NCBI GenBank assembly: GCA_015061865.1
Contig: SUVU01000004.1
Coordinates: forward strand, 1-42,699
Direction: 5' to 3'
Source of the DNA: Lentisphaerota bacterium
Lineage (GTDB): Bacteria; Verrucomicrobiota; Lentisphaeria; Victivallales; Victivallaceae
Length of the DNA: 42,699 nucleotides
Made by a program: the position numbers and the translations under genes. Positions 18,260 through 25,864 of the stretch are shown here, piece after piece (position 1 is the first letter of the stretch; every line of letters starts with the position of its first letter). The notes beneath the pieces were generated by a model that saw only the letters and a program-made list of their open reading frames with translations, was not told the DNA's origin and did no database searches.

Positions 18260-19338
18260 TGGCGAAGCGAAATATTACTCCTTCAGAAATTGAATTTACA
18301 AATCTGTTGACAAAAGCTCAAAAAATTTTAGAAGTGAAATGGGATAGTAAAAGAGATGTTTCCACAATCTCGCCTGATGAGTTTGAAAAACAGGTTGCAG
18401 ATGCATTAGAAGAAGCTGCTCAGGGAACTGATTTTGAAAATACTATAAAATTGGTTACGGGGCATAGATTTCCAGATATTTCCGTTATGGATTACTATGG
18501 TGTGGAAGTGAAAAGCACCAAAAGTAATCACTGGAAGACTTTAGGAAACAGTGTGCTTGAAAGCACTCGAATTAAAGAAATTGAGACAATATACATATTT
18601 TTTGCTCAACTTTTGGAAAATCCCCGCCTTAAATTTCGCAAATATCAAGACTGTTTGTCGGAAGTTCAAATCACACATTCGCCACGCTATATGATTGATA
18701 TGGAATTGCCGCCCCGGCAATCTATTTTCGATAAAATTGGAATTGATTATGATATTCTCAGAGTGAAAGAGCGACCGATTTCGTTATTTATAGATTATTA
18801 CAAACGTGTTTTGGGAAAAGATACATCTGTGTGGTGGATCAATAATGATGGAACAGAAAAAGCTGTTCCCCTGCAAATTTCATTTTGGTCAGATTTGCCT
18901 TCAGAAGAAAAATGTAATTTGATGGGGTATTTATTATTCCTTTTTCCGGAAGTTTTTAGTGAAAGATGTACTACCAAGTATAAACGACCGATAATCTGGC
19001 TGGTGAAAAACCATTCTATTGTTTCTGCTTGTATGAGAGATGATTTTTCCGCTGGTGGTAGGATTAAACTTGATATAGGAGGGCAAAAAATATCTTGTCC
19101 TCAAATAATTAATTGTTTATTAAAACATATTTGTTCTTTTAGAGCAGCAATTTTAAATAGTTCTTTTGAAGATGTAAAAGAGTGTCTCAATCCTCCGGAT
19201 AATTTTGTTGATTCTCCTGAGGCAAGATTTTATTTGTGGTTTAATTGTTTTTGCGATATTATTGCAAAATCTTCTTATAACTCAAGTGAATTCTGCAAGT
19301 ATATCGTTCAGAAAGTATGGTTGGATAAACGGCAGTGA
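18259..19338 (+). CDS. Type II restriction endonuclease, PD-(D/E)XK family
   Basis: A 359-aa protein, the probable cleaving partner of the methyltransferase. The nuclease motif is visible at about residues 71-88: FPDISVMDYYGVEVKSTK, i.e. PD, about ten residues, then EVK. The rest, including a W- and F-rich C-terminal half, has no motif that I recognise, so the specificity and subfamily remain open. The ATG at 18259 shares its A with the methyltransferase stop (TAATG) and follows GGAGAAG, indicating translational coupling that makes the nuclease only after the methylase. The ORF-track start 9 codons earlier lies inside the methyltransferase and is not needed. Very AT-rich: 17 of 60 bases are G or C at 18301-18360 (hand count). 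No C protein or integrase gene accompanies the pair. Confidence 0.85.
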   Translation: MAKRNITPSEIEFTNLLTKAQKILEVKWDSKRDVSTISPDEFEKQVADALEEAAQGTDFENTIKLVTGHRFPDISVMDYYGVEVKSTKSNHWKTLGNSVLESTRIKEIETIYIFFAQLLENPRLKFRKYQDCLSEVQITHSPRYMIDMELPPRQSIFDKIGIDYDILRVKERPISLFIDYYKRVLGKDTSVWWINNDGTEKAVPLQISFWSDLPSEEKCNLMGYLLFLFPEVFSERCTTKYKRPIIWLVKNHSIVSACMRDDFSAGGRIKLDIGGQKISCPQIINCLLKHICSFRAAILNSSFEDVKECLNPPDNFVDSPEARFYLWFNCFCDIIAKSSYNSSEFCKYIVQKVWLDKRQ

Positions 19339-19440
19339 CCGCTTGCAGACTGCACACCTCACCACATCCGCATCCATTAAAACCGCTTGCAGACTGCTCA
19401 CTTTACCCCGCTTGCCTTATTCAAACCGTCAGCAGACTGC
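19338..19440 (+). repeat. Three imperfect 16-nt direct repeats after the endonuclease gene
   Basis: ACCGCTTGCAGACTGC occurs exactly at 19338-19353 and 19382-19397. A third copy, ACCGTCAGCAGACTGC at 19425-19440, matches 13 of 16. Spacing is 44 and 43 nt. The shared 3' core GCAGACTGC is a near-palindrome (GCAG-A-CTGC). The first copy begins at the last base of the endonuclease stop codon. Confidence 0.6.
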
Positions 19441-19708
19441 CCGCCGGAAACACCGCCGTCAAGCCTTGACAAGCCGGTGGCGGGAGCGCCGCAATGACCG
19501 GTTATGTTTTGCCTGCTGGAGTCAGATTTCTGGTCAGCCAATTGGAGTTGTTGATGGTAAATACCGAATAAATATTGATCCAGGATAGCGCCAACATGAC
19601 ATAAAAACCAAACATGAATGCCCATATCGTTTGCCGGAATGAGTGTTTTTTACAGATGTATATTGTTGCCGTCGCTTTGCTCCGGCACTCGCGCATAACT
19701 GCGCTCCG
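19441..19708. other. Non-coding right part of the island
   Basis: This stretch between the repeats and the right attachment-like copy has no convincing gene. Its composition shifts from the AT-rich R-M genes to GC-richer DNA, including an inverted repeat GTCAA-GCC-TTGAC near 19462. The only candidate is a 64-codon minus-strand ORF (19502-19696) with a hydrophobic stretch IWAFMFGFYVMLALSWI. It has no clear ribosome site and no recognised family, so I do not call it a gene. It may be debris of a lost mobile element. Confidence 0.5.
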
Positions 19709-19730
19709 TCAATCCCCGCCCGGACTGCCA
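19709..19730 (+). repeat. Right attachment-like copy of the tRNA-Arg 3' end
   Basis: TCAATCCCCGCCCGGACTGCCA matches the tRNA-Arg 3' terminal 22 nt at 20 positions, including an uninterrupted run of 15. No tRNA body lies upstream, so it is a 3'-end fragment, as left behind by site-specific integration. The chromosome-like GC-rich gene order resumes about 120 nt later. Confidence 0.75.
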
Positions 19731-19786
19731 AGTATATATCAATTCAAATCAATTTTGCAAAACCTGACAGTTTGGTTTCCGGAACA

Positions 19787-19814
19787 TTGATTTTTTATTC
19801 AGAGAGGATATATT
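19787..19814 (+). promoter_or_regulatory. Promoter of the SDR/dehydroquinase-like operon
   Basis: TTGATT, 16 nt, TATATT, about 40 nt upstream of the SDR start and outside the island boundary. Confidence 0.6.
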
Positions 19815-19853
19815 ACAGAATAAAACTGCAATTAAAAAGTAAGGAGTCCGACG

Positions 19854-20612
19854 ATGGAATTCAAAGATAAGCGGGTTATTATTTCCGGTGCCGCTTTGGG
19901 TATGGGCAACCTCATCAGCCGTCAATTTGCCGCTGCCGGAGCGAAAGTTCTGGCGTGTGATGTTAATTTGGAAGCTGTGGAAACTCTCGCCGCTGAAATC
20001 CGTGCCGCCGGAGGTACGGCGCTCGGAGTCAGTGCTGATGTGGAGAGTTACGATTCCATTCAGAACGCAGTCGATACCGCAGTCAGAGAGTTTGGCGGCG
20101 TGGATATTCTGGTCAATTTTGCCGGCGGTGCCGCTACGAGAACGTTTCAGGATTTTGCTCCGTTCTGGGAACGCAAACCGCGCTTGCTGGAGTGGGGCGT
20201 TAATGTGAATTTGCGCGGCGCACTTTACTTCGCCCGGGCGGTTTTCCCCGAAATGATGAAAAATCCCGGCGGCGGCGTGATCGTCGGCATCGGTTCCATT
20301 GACAGCGAAACCGGCACGAACAATGTCGAATACGGCTGTTCCAAAACCGGTATCAAAGGCTTGATAAAATCTCTGGCGGTCGTCGGTGCCCCGTACAATA
20401 TCCGGGCGGTATGCGTGATCCCCGGGCCGGTGCTGACCCGGGCAAATATGGCATCCATGCCGACGCTGCTCGGTCATGCCGCTGAGCCGAATGAATTGAC
20501 CGATTTCGTTATGTATATGTGTTCTGACAAAGCCCGGAGCATTACCGGCAGCAGCCATCTGGTCGATTCCGGCAGAGCGTGCTGTGCGGCGTTATACAAG
20601 CCTGCCCAATGA
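19854..20612 (+). CDS. Short-chain dehydrogenase/reductase
   Basis: A 252-aa cytoplasmic NAD(P)-dependent oxidoreductase of the classical SDR type. The nucleotide-binding glycines are in ISGAALGMGNLIS (residues 10-22), the NAG-type structural motif is VNFAGG, the catalytic Ser lies in GSIDS near 147, and YGCSKTGIKG near 160 supplies the Tyr and Lys. A conserved PGPVLT segment follows. The start has AAGGAG at 9-10 nt. The next gene, 21 nt downstream, resembles type I dehydroquinase, so the pair may act in sequence on a cyclitol, quinate/shikimate-like acid or sugar acid; this is inferred only from adjacency. A promoter precedes and a strong terminator follows the pair. Confidence 0.88.
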   Translation: MEFKDKRVIISGAALGMGNLISRQFAAAGAKVLACDVNLEAVETLAAEIRAAGGTALGVSADVESYDSIQNAVDTAVREFGGVDILVNFAGGAATRTFQDFAPFWERKPRLLEWGVNVNLRGALYFARAVFPEMMKNPGGGVIVGIGSIDSETGTNNVEYGCSKTGIKGLIKSLAVVGAPYNIRAVCVIPGPVLTRANMASMPTLLGHAAEPNELTDFVMYMCSDKARSITGSSHLVDSGRACCAALYKPAQ

Positions 20613-20633
20613 GCCACCGAGAGGAGTAGTGAG

Positions 20634-21467
20634 ATGAGAGCATCTTTTTTTGACCGTAAACGTCCGGTGATAACTTCGATCATCCGGGGGCAGACTCCGG
20701 AGGAGATCGTCAAATGGGCGGCGGCATCCGAAGCCGACGGCGCTCATGCGATCGCCGTGGATCTGGAACGTTACCGCCCGGAATTCCGGACGGTGGCGGA
20801 TTTCCGCCGGATCATGGAGGTTTTTGATCTGCCGTTTATGTTTTTTGCCTACCGTGATGACAAATTTGCCAAAGTTCAGTCCGATGATGCCCGGCAGGAA
20901 GTTCTGCTTGCCGCTGCTGAAGCCGGGGCTGCAGTGATCGACGTGATGGCGGATTTGTATGATCCCCAGCCCCTGCAGTTGAGCTGTGATCCGGTGGCGG
21001 TCGATAAACAGAAACGGCTCTTTGACCGCATCCGGGAACGCGGTGCCGTGCCGGAATTATCCTGTCATACCGGATGTGCGTGCAGTTGTGAACAGACACT
21101 GGAAATGATGACCACGATGGAAGCCCGCGGGGCCGGACTGGTGAAAATCGTGACTAAAGTCAATACGATGGAAGAGCTTGCCGAAGCATTCAAAACCTCT
21201 GCAGAATTGTATCGCACTCTCAAAGTGCCGTATATCCATCTGGTCAGCGGCGCATTTGCCCGCCCGCACCGGATGGCGGCGCCCACGCTCGGCGGTTCGA
21301 TCGTATTTGCAGTCCATCATTACGAAAAAAACAAGGATATCACCCAGCCGACCATCAAAGAGATGGTGGAGGCGTTGAAAATCATCGACTTTGACTGCCG
21401 CAATCCGGAAGTGAAAATCAGCACCGCCCCGTCACCGCATCCGGTTTTTGTGCCGCCGGTTTGGTAA
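20634..21467 (+). CDS. Type I 3-dehydroquinate dehydratase-like (class I aldolase fold) protein
   Basis: A 277-aa TIM-barrel protein resembling type I dehydroquinases, Schiff-base enzymes that dehydrate 3-dehydroquinate. The expected His lies in LSCHTGC near 143 and the expected Schiff-base Lys in LVKIVTKVNTMEEL near 170, nearly the E. coli AroD positions. An Arg is in the right region (AFARPHR), followed by GGS. The N-terminal half (PVITSIIRGQTPEEIVKWAA, DLERYRPEF) is compatible but more divergent. No other shikimate gene is nearby; it sits in a two-gene operon with an SDR, which suggests a catabolic relative rather than the biosynthetic enzyme. AGGAG precedes the ATG. Assignment to the family is fair; the substrate is not established. 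Confidence 0.7.
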   Translation: MRASFFDRKRPVITSIIRGQTPEEIVKWAAASEADGAHAIAVDLERYRPEFRTVADFRRIMEVFDLPFMFFAYRDDKFAKVQSDDARQEVLLAAAEAGAAVIDVMADLYDPQPLQLSCDPVAVDKQKRLFDRIRERGAVPELSCHTGCACSCEQTLEMMTTMEARGAGLVKIVTKVNTMEELAEAFKTSAELYRTLKVPYIHLVSGAFARPHRMAAPTLGGSIVFAVHHYEKNKDITQPTIKEMVEALKIIDFDCRNPEVKISTAPSPHPVFVPPVW

Positions 21468-21480
21468 CTTTTTCTCCGGT

Positions 21481-22962
21481 TCAACTCTGCTCCGGGAAGT
21501 AGACCTGTTCGACTTCCCGGAGCAGTTTTGTTTCTGCCATGATCAGTATGTGGTCACCGGAACAGAGCGTGGTATTGCCGCGCGGCGGAATGATCGCTCC
21601 ATTGCGGCGCAGCATGGTTACCAATACGCCTTCGGGGAGTTCCATATCAGAAATTTTTGCCCCTGCCAGCGGCGAGTGCGGCAGGATTTTATACTCCCGC
21701 ATTTCCTGATTCGCAGAACTGTGGGTGACTTCCAATTCCAGCGGCGCCGGCTCATGCTGAGTGACCGGTTTATCCAGTTTCAGCCACCGGGCAAAGGGCA
21801 TCATCAGCCACCCCTGGATGGTAATGGAGATCAGCACCATAAAGAATATCAGCCGGAACATATATTCGGCATCCGCCACCCCTGCCGCCAGCGGAAATGT
21901 CGCCAGTACGATCGGTGCCGCACCCCGGATGCCGACCCAGGAGATCAGAACTCTTTCCTTGAGTGAGTATTCGCTCCACAATAAACAGATGAATACCGCC
22001 AGCGGCCGGGCAACGAGGATGAGAAACAACCCCAATGTCACTCCGGGGACCCAGACCGCAGCTTTTATCAATTCCTGCGGATTGGCAAGGAATCCCAGCA
22101 GGGTAAACAAGCCCACCTGCATCAGCCACGCCACGCCGTTGTGGAATTTGGAGAGGGCTTTCTGGTAATTGTACCGTCCGGAATTGAGGATCATGCCGCA
22201 GACGTAACATGCCATAAAACCGTTGGCGCCCACAAGTTGGGAAACGCCGTAACTGATCAGCACCCATGCCACACTGACGACGAAATAGAGGCCTTCATAT
22301 TCAAGTTTGACGGTGAAAATTTTCCGCCCCAGCCAGCCGAACAGCCACCCGGCAATGATACCGCCGCCCAGCTGCAATATGATCATCAGCAAAGAACCGA
22401 TATTTAATTTCTCTGCGGCAGACTCAGGCTGAAGTGCCACGCCGATCATAAACATGGTCAGAAATGCGGCGGTCGGGTCGTTGCTGCCGCTTTCCAGTTC
22501 CAGCAGGGGTTTGAGTTTGCCTTTTAAGCCGACACCTTTGCCGCGCAAAATGGCAAAAACCGCCGCCGCATCAGTTGACGAGATCAGCGCCGCCAGCAGT
22601 AAGCACCAGGAAAACGGATATTGTCCGCCGAGGATGAAATATGCTCCGCCACCGAGAAAAATTGCAGTCAGTATAACGCCGGGGATCGCCAGAATGATGC
22701 CGCGTAGTGCGACTTTGCGCACGGAGGATAACGGCGTTTCGCCGCCGCCGGAATATAGGATGAATGCCATGGCGACGATACCGAGAAAATTGATGTTGCC
22801 TGCCAATTCAGCACCGTTGACCGGCAGAAATGTTTCCGCCGCCACCCCGGCGGCTAAAAACAGCAGCAAAGTCGGCAGGTTGAAGCGGTATGAAAGTTTG
22901 TTGGAAAATGCTCCGATCAGCAATAAAATTCCGGCAATGGCAATAATCGAATCTGCGGTCAT
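21481..22962 (-). CDS. CPA1-type K+(Na+)/H+ antiporter with RCK-C domain
   Basis: A 493-aa inner-membrane cation/proton antiporter of the NhaP2/CvrA kind. Roughly twelve or more hydrophobic helices fill residues 1-395. STDAAAVFAILRGKG and LLELESGSNDPTAAFLT carry the conserved acidic residues of the family, followed by SWVGIRGAAPIVLATFPL. A cytoplasmic RCK-C (TrkA-C) domain from about 424 (ISDMELPEGVLVTMLRRNGA, LCSGDHILIMAE) probably senses a nucleotide or ion to gate transport. AAGGAG precedes the ATG and a promoter lies just upstream. Its last 13 codons overlap a terminator hairpin that serves the convergent SDR operon. Ion selectivity cannot be read from sequence. Confidence 0.9.
   Translation of the reverse strand: MTADSIIAIAGILLLIGAFSNKLSYRFNLPTLLLFLAAGVAAETFLPVNGAELAGNINFLGIVAMAFILYSGGGETPLSSVRKVALRGIILAIPGVILTAIFLGGGAYFILGGQYPFSWCLLLAALISSTDAAAVFAILRGKGVGLKGKLKPLLELESGSNDPTAAFLTMFMIGVALQPESAAEKLNIGSLLMIILQLGGGIIAGWLFGWLGRKIFTVKLEYEGLYFVVSVAWVLISYGVSQLVGANGFMACYVCGMILNSGRYNYQKALSKFHNGVAWLMQVGLFTLLGFLANPQELIKAAVWVPGVTLGLFLILVARPLAVFICLLWSEYSLKERVLISWVGIRGAAPIVLATFPLAAGVADAEYMFRLIFFMVLISITIQGWLMMPFARWLKLDKPVTQHEPAPLELEVTHSSANQEMREYKILPHSPLAGAKISDMELPEGVLVTMLRRNGAIIPPRGNTTLCSGDHILIMAETKLLREVEQVYFPEQS
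21487..21529 (+). terminator. Terminator of the SDR operon, inside the antiporter's 3' coding end
   Basis: A perfect 14-bp stem CTGCTCCGGGAAGT / ACTTCCCGGAGCAG with an 11-nt loop is followed by TTTTG on the plus strand, 20 nt after the dehydroquinase-like stop. The same bases encode the antiporter's C-terminal LLREVEQVYFPEQS on the other strand. Confidence 0.8.
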
Positions 22963-22985
22963 GTCGTCTCCTTCGTTTTTTGGTA

Positions 22986-23014
22986 AATATAACCTGTTTT
23001 CAGCTGAAAATCAA
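22986..23014 (-). promoter_or_regulatory. Promoter of the antiporter gene
   Basis: On the minus strand TTGATT, 17 nt, TATATT, with the -10 box about 24 nt upstream of the ATG. Confidence 0.65.
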
Positions 23015-23023
23015 GCACGAAAA

Positions 23024-23052
23024 TTGACATGCCGGGCAGTTTGTGGTATATT
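23024..23052 (+). promoter_or_regulatory. Strong promoter upstream of pnuC
   Basis: A consensus TTGACA, 17-nt spacer and TATATT. It is divergent from the antiporter promoter 10 nt away. The predicted start near 23059 leaves a leader of about 260 nt before pnuC. Confidence 0.75.
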
Positions 23053-23058
23053 TAAGGA

Positions 23059-23318
23059 ATGTTCTGTCCCCATTGAGGATAGGTAAGTAAAAGGTAATGT
23101 TCCAAATTTTGTGAAACATACATACAAGAGCGAATGAACACATTTTATGGCGACACATAGAATATATCACTTACATTATGATTTGTCAAAAACATAAAAC
23201 GATTTGATTGCACCCGCTGCACCCACCGACTTGTCACGGCGTAGTGCAACGAAGACGGACGGTCAGATTTTATCACAACAAATGGGACAATAATACATAT
23301 TTAAGCCGGAGATGTTTT
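23059..23318 (+). other. Long untranslated leader before pnuC with a candidate stem-loop
   Basis: No ORF with a ribosome site is visible here. TTGCAC (23208-23213) can pair with GTGCAA (23244-23249), with inner CGC/GCG and CCG/CGG pairings, giving a structured element of about 42 nt some 70 nt upstream of the pnuC ATG. It could be a cis-regulatory RNA, since vitamin/NAD transporters often have riboswitches. It matches no riboswitch consensus that I know; I looked for the TPP motif and did not find it. Confidence 0.35.
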
Positions 23319-24029
23319 ATGGATAGAGCGATAACTTGGCTGCGGCATGAATTTTATGCCGGATGGCAGATGTGGGAAGCGGTTTATGTGGCGGTTTGCA
23401 CCATCAGTATTGCGGTGATCGCCGCTTATCTGGGCGATAATTTTCTGGGGATCGCCAGTGCCGTGACCGGGACGCTTTACACCATGTTTGCCGGTAAAGG
23501 CAAAATCAGCTGTTATGTTTTCGGCATATTCAATACGATCGTCTATGGTTATATCGCCCGTTCGCAAACGCTTTACGGCGACATGATCCTGAATTGGTTC
23601 ATCTATCTGCCGATGATGTTCGCCGGCATCGGGATGTGGAACCGGCACCGGGACAGTTCCGGCTGTGTGATCAAAACCCGGTTGTCTGTCCGGTCACGGT
23701 TGATCTGGGGCATCGCGATCATCGGCGGGACAGTGGTATTGGGCAGAATATTGCAGAATATGGGCGATAAACAGCCTCTGGTCGATGCGGCGACGACGGT
23801 TTTATCGGTCAGTGCGATCATATTGACTTTGAAACGCTGTATCGAACAATGGCTGTTGTGGACGCTGGTCAATGCGCTTTCAGTGGTGATGTGGCTGAAA
23901 GTTTATCTGACTGCCGGCAACTCCATTGCCACGCTGTTGTGGTGGAGCATCATGCTGATCACCGGGATACTGTTTTTCATCCAGTGGCTCCTGGCGCTCA
24001 AATCTCCAGAAAATCGGGAGCTTCAGTAA
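23319..24029 (+). CDS. pnuC: PnuC-family nicotinamide riboside (or related vitamin) transporter
   Basis: A 236-aa inner-membrane protein with about seven hydrophobic helices. PnuC proteins let nicotinamide riboside cross by facilitated diffusion, supplying NAD synthesis. AVTGTLYTMFAGKGKISCYV and FNTIVYGYIARSQTLYGDMI, then NWFIYLPMMFAGIGMW, match the family's conserved half, and WTLVNALSVVMW lies in the second half. The ORF-track start at 23208 includes 37 residues of leader with no hydrophobic or PnuC character. The ATG at 23319, preceded by CCGGAG at 7 nt, fits. Thiamine-carrying relatives exist, so the cargo is not certain. Its last 32 nt overlap the 3' end of the convergent M24 peptidase gene. 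Confidence 0.85.
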   Translation: MDRAITWLRHEFYAGWQMWEAVYVAVCTISIAVIAAYLGDNFLGIASAVTGTLYTMFAGKGKISCYVFGIFNTIVYGYIARSQTLYGDMILNWFIYLPMMFAGIGMWNRHRDSSGCVIKTRLSVRSRLIWGIAIIGGTVVLGRILQNMGDKQPLVDAATTVLSVSAIILTLKRCIEQWLLWTLVNALSVVMWLKVYLTAGNSIATLLWWSIMLITGILFFIQWLLALKSPENRELQ

Positions 24030-25107
24030 GGCATATCGCCGCTGCGCCTGACGGCGGGAGATAGACGAGATCTTCCAGCCGGATGCCGCCCCATTCCGGG
24101 TAATACAGTCCGGGTTCGACGGTGACGACCTCGCCGCCCTGCAATGCGGTGCGGGCTCGCGGGGAAAGGCGGGGATTTTCGTGGATGTCCAAGCCCACAC
24201 CGTGGCCGAGTCCGTGGAAAAATCCGAATTGCCCCTGATCACCGGCACCGGTCATAAAACCGTGCCCCTCCAGAATCGCTTCGGCGGCGCAGTGGATCTC
24301 TGCGCCGTAAGCGCCGATGCGGATGAGTTTTTTGCAGTGTTCTCTGGCTTCAAGTACCGCTTCGTAGGCTTTGCGGACGATCGGTGCGGCTTTGCCCCGC
24401 ACCACGGTACGGGTCAGATCGCCCCAGTAGCCGCTTTGCGGTGAGCGTGGAAAAATATCCATGACGATCGGCATATTTGCCATTAAAGGGCCACTGCCAA
24501 AGTGGTGCGGCTGGGCGCCTTGAGTGCCGCCGGCGCAGATCGTGCCGGTCGGCAAAGCTCCGTTGCGCAGGATCTCGCAATCGATTTCGGCACGCAGGAT
24601 CTCGCTGGTCAGCGTTTTGCCCTGCCAGGAGAGGTATTTGCCGTCAATGGATGAGGATTTGAGAATATCCACCGCCCGGAGCAAGCCTGCTTCCGCCGCC
24701 CGCTGGGAATGGGTGATCAGCTCTGCTTCTGCGGCAGATTTGAACTCCCGCTGCGGAAAAAAGCTGGCGGCATGCGGGATCACGGTAAAGCCGGATTGCT
24801 GCATTTTTTCCGCCACTCCGAAAGGAAAATCATCCGGGACAGCGAAATTGCGGCACCGGCACTCATCGGCAATGGCAGAGATGATGTCCAGCCGTTTGGG
24901 GCCGTGGTAGTCAGTTTCGGAGCAGACTGTCACTCCGGGGCGGGCGTCGTGGCGCGCCCGGTCGATTTCCAGCGCCGACATGATGGCGCATTTTTTTTCA
25001 CCGAAAGAGAAAAACAGGAAGTCATCCGGAGTGGATATTCCGGTGGCGTAGCGGATGTCGGAGCAATTTTCACCGGCTCCGATCAGTAAACGGATAAAAT
25101 TTTTCAT
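23998..25107 (-). CDS. M24-family metallopeptidase (Xaa-Pro aminopeptidase/prolidase-like)
   Basis: A 369-aa cytoplasmic enzyme with the pita-bread fold that removes N-terminal residues before proline or splits X-Pro dipeptides. The metal ligands are all present: the two Asp in MDIFPRSPQSGYWGDLTRT (from about 215), His in HGLGHGVGLDIHENP near 300, Glu in EPGLYYP near 328 and Glu in GGIRLEDLV near 341. The N-terminal part is a creatinase-N-like domain. I choose the ATG at 25107 (MKNFIRLLIG) rather than the ORF-track start at 25185, because the latter overlaps the -35 box of a clear promoter. The C-terminal 10 codons overlap the end of pnuC tail-to-tail. Peptide specificity is not readable. Confidence 0.88.
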   Translation of the reverse strand: MKNFIRLLIGAGENCSDIRYATGISTPDDFLFFSFGEKKCAIMSALEIDRARHDARPGVTVCSETDYHGPKRLDIISAIADECRCRNFAVPDDFPFGVAEKMQQSGFTVIPHAASFFPQREFKSAAEAELITHSQRAAEAGLLRAVDILKSSSIDGKYLSWQGKTLTSEILRAEIDCEILRNGALPTGTICAGGTQGAQPHHFGSGPLMANMPIVMDIFPRSPQSGYWGDLTRTVVRGKAAPIVRKAYEAVLEAREHCKKLIRIGAYGAEIHCAAEAILEGHGFMTGAGDQGQFGFFHGLGHGVGLDIHENPRLSPRARTALQGGEVVTVEPGLYYPEWGGIRLEDLVYLPPSGAAAICLTEAPDFLEI

Positions 25108-25115
25108 TTTGGCTA

Positions 25116-25145
25116 TTGACTTTTTAAAAAAACGGGTCATATTAT
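25116..25145 (+). promoter_or_regulatory. Promoter of plsY
   Basis: TTGACT, 18 nt, TATTAT, about 55 nt upstream of the plsY ATG. It faces the peptidase promoter at 25157-25185. Confidence 0.55.
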
Positions 25146-25156
25146 GATTGTGTGAG

Positions 25157-25185
25157 AATATAGTATCATTCGCAACAGTTGTCAA
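25157..25185 (-). promoter_or_regulatory. Promoter of the M24 peptidase gene
   Basis: On the minus strand TTGACA, 17 nt, TATATT, the full local consensus. It fixes the peptidase start at 25107. Confidence 0.75.
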
Positions 25186-25200
25186 GCGGGAAGTTCAATT

Positions 25201-25812
25201 ATGACAGAAGCTATCATCAAATCAATCGTTTTTGTGGTGTTCGCATATCTCTGCGGCAGTGTGCCGTGGGGATTTATCATCGGTAAAGTTTGCGGTGTGG
25301 ACGTCCGTACCGTCGGGTCAAAAAATATCGGCGCCACCAATGTCACCCGCTGTGTCGGCAAAAGAGCCGGTCAGTTGTGTTTCGCACTGGATTTTCTCAA
25401 AGGTCTGGTGCCGGTGCTGATCGCCCAGCGCGCCGGCTTGGATGAAAAAGTGCTGCTGATCGTGGTGATCGCTACGGTCATCGGTCACATGTTTCCGGTG
25501 TTCCTCAACTTTAAAGGCGGCAAAGGCGTCAGTACGGCTGCCGGTGCGATCGCAGCGCTGGCACCGATAGCATTGGCGGCGGCTTTGACGGTCTGGGTGG
25601 TGGTGTTTCTGGTTTCCCGCTATGTCTCTCTGGCAAGTATCACTGCGGCGGCAGTGCTGGCATCGGTGTCGTGGGTGACGGTGCTGACCGGGCAGTTGTC
25701 CTGGCCAAAAGCGGCGCTGATGACCGTGGTCGCAGCATTGGCGATTTTCCGCCACCGGGAAAATATCACCCGTCTGATGAATGGTACGGAGAACCGTTTT
25801 GGCAAAAAGTAA
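25201..25812 (+). CDS. plsY: Glycerol-3-phosphate acyltransferase PlsY
   Basis: A 203-aa inner-membrane enzyme that transfers the acyl group of acyl-phosphate to glycerol-3-phosphate, the first step of phospholipid synthesis. The family's motifs are present: CGSVPWGFIIGK at the N-terminus, GSKNIGATNVTRCVGK (glycerol-3-phosphate site) around residues 38-53, and FKGGKGVSTAAGA around 100-112, with hydrophobic helices between them. Length is typical. Ribosome site GGGAAG lies shortly before the ATG. The PlsX partner that makes acyl-phosphate is not in the window. Convergent or divergent neighbours suggest that it is transcribed alone. Confidence 0.95.
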   Translation: MTEAIIKSIVFVVFAYLCGSVPWGFIIGKVCGVDVRTVGSKNIGATNVTRCVGKRAGQLCFALDFLKGLVPVLIAQRAGLDEKVLLIVVIATVIGHMFPVFLNFKGGKGVSTAAGAIAALAPIALAAALTVWVVVFLVSRYVSLASITAAAVLASVSWVTVLTGQLSWPKAALMTVVAALAIFRHRENITRLMNGTENRFGKK

Positions 25813-25864
25813 GCGCAGAAACGGATTATTTTTGAAAAAAATGCTGATATTGTGTGCAATCGGC

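Noticed and set aside
19502-19696. 64-codon minus-strand ORF with one hydrophobic stretch inside the island
   Set aside because: It could be a tiny membrane protein (IWAFMFGFYVMLALSWI), but there is no clear ribosome site, no promoter and no recognised family; overlapping ORFs of similar length exist in other frames.
23059-23318. TPP riboswitch before pnuC
   Set aside because: I looked for the conserved CTGAGA and ACCTGATCTGG-type segments and found neither.
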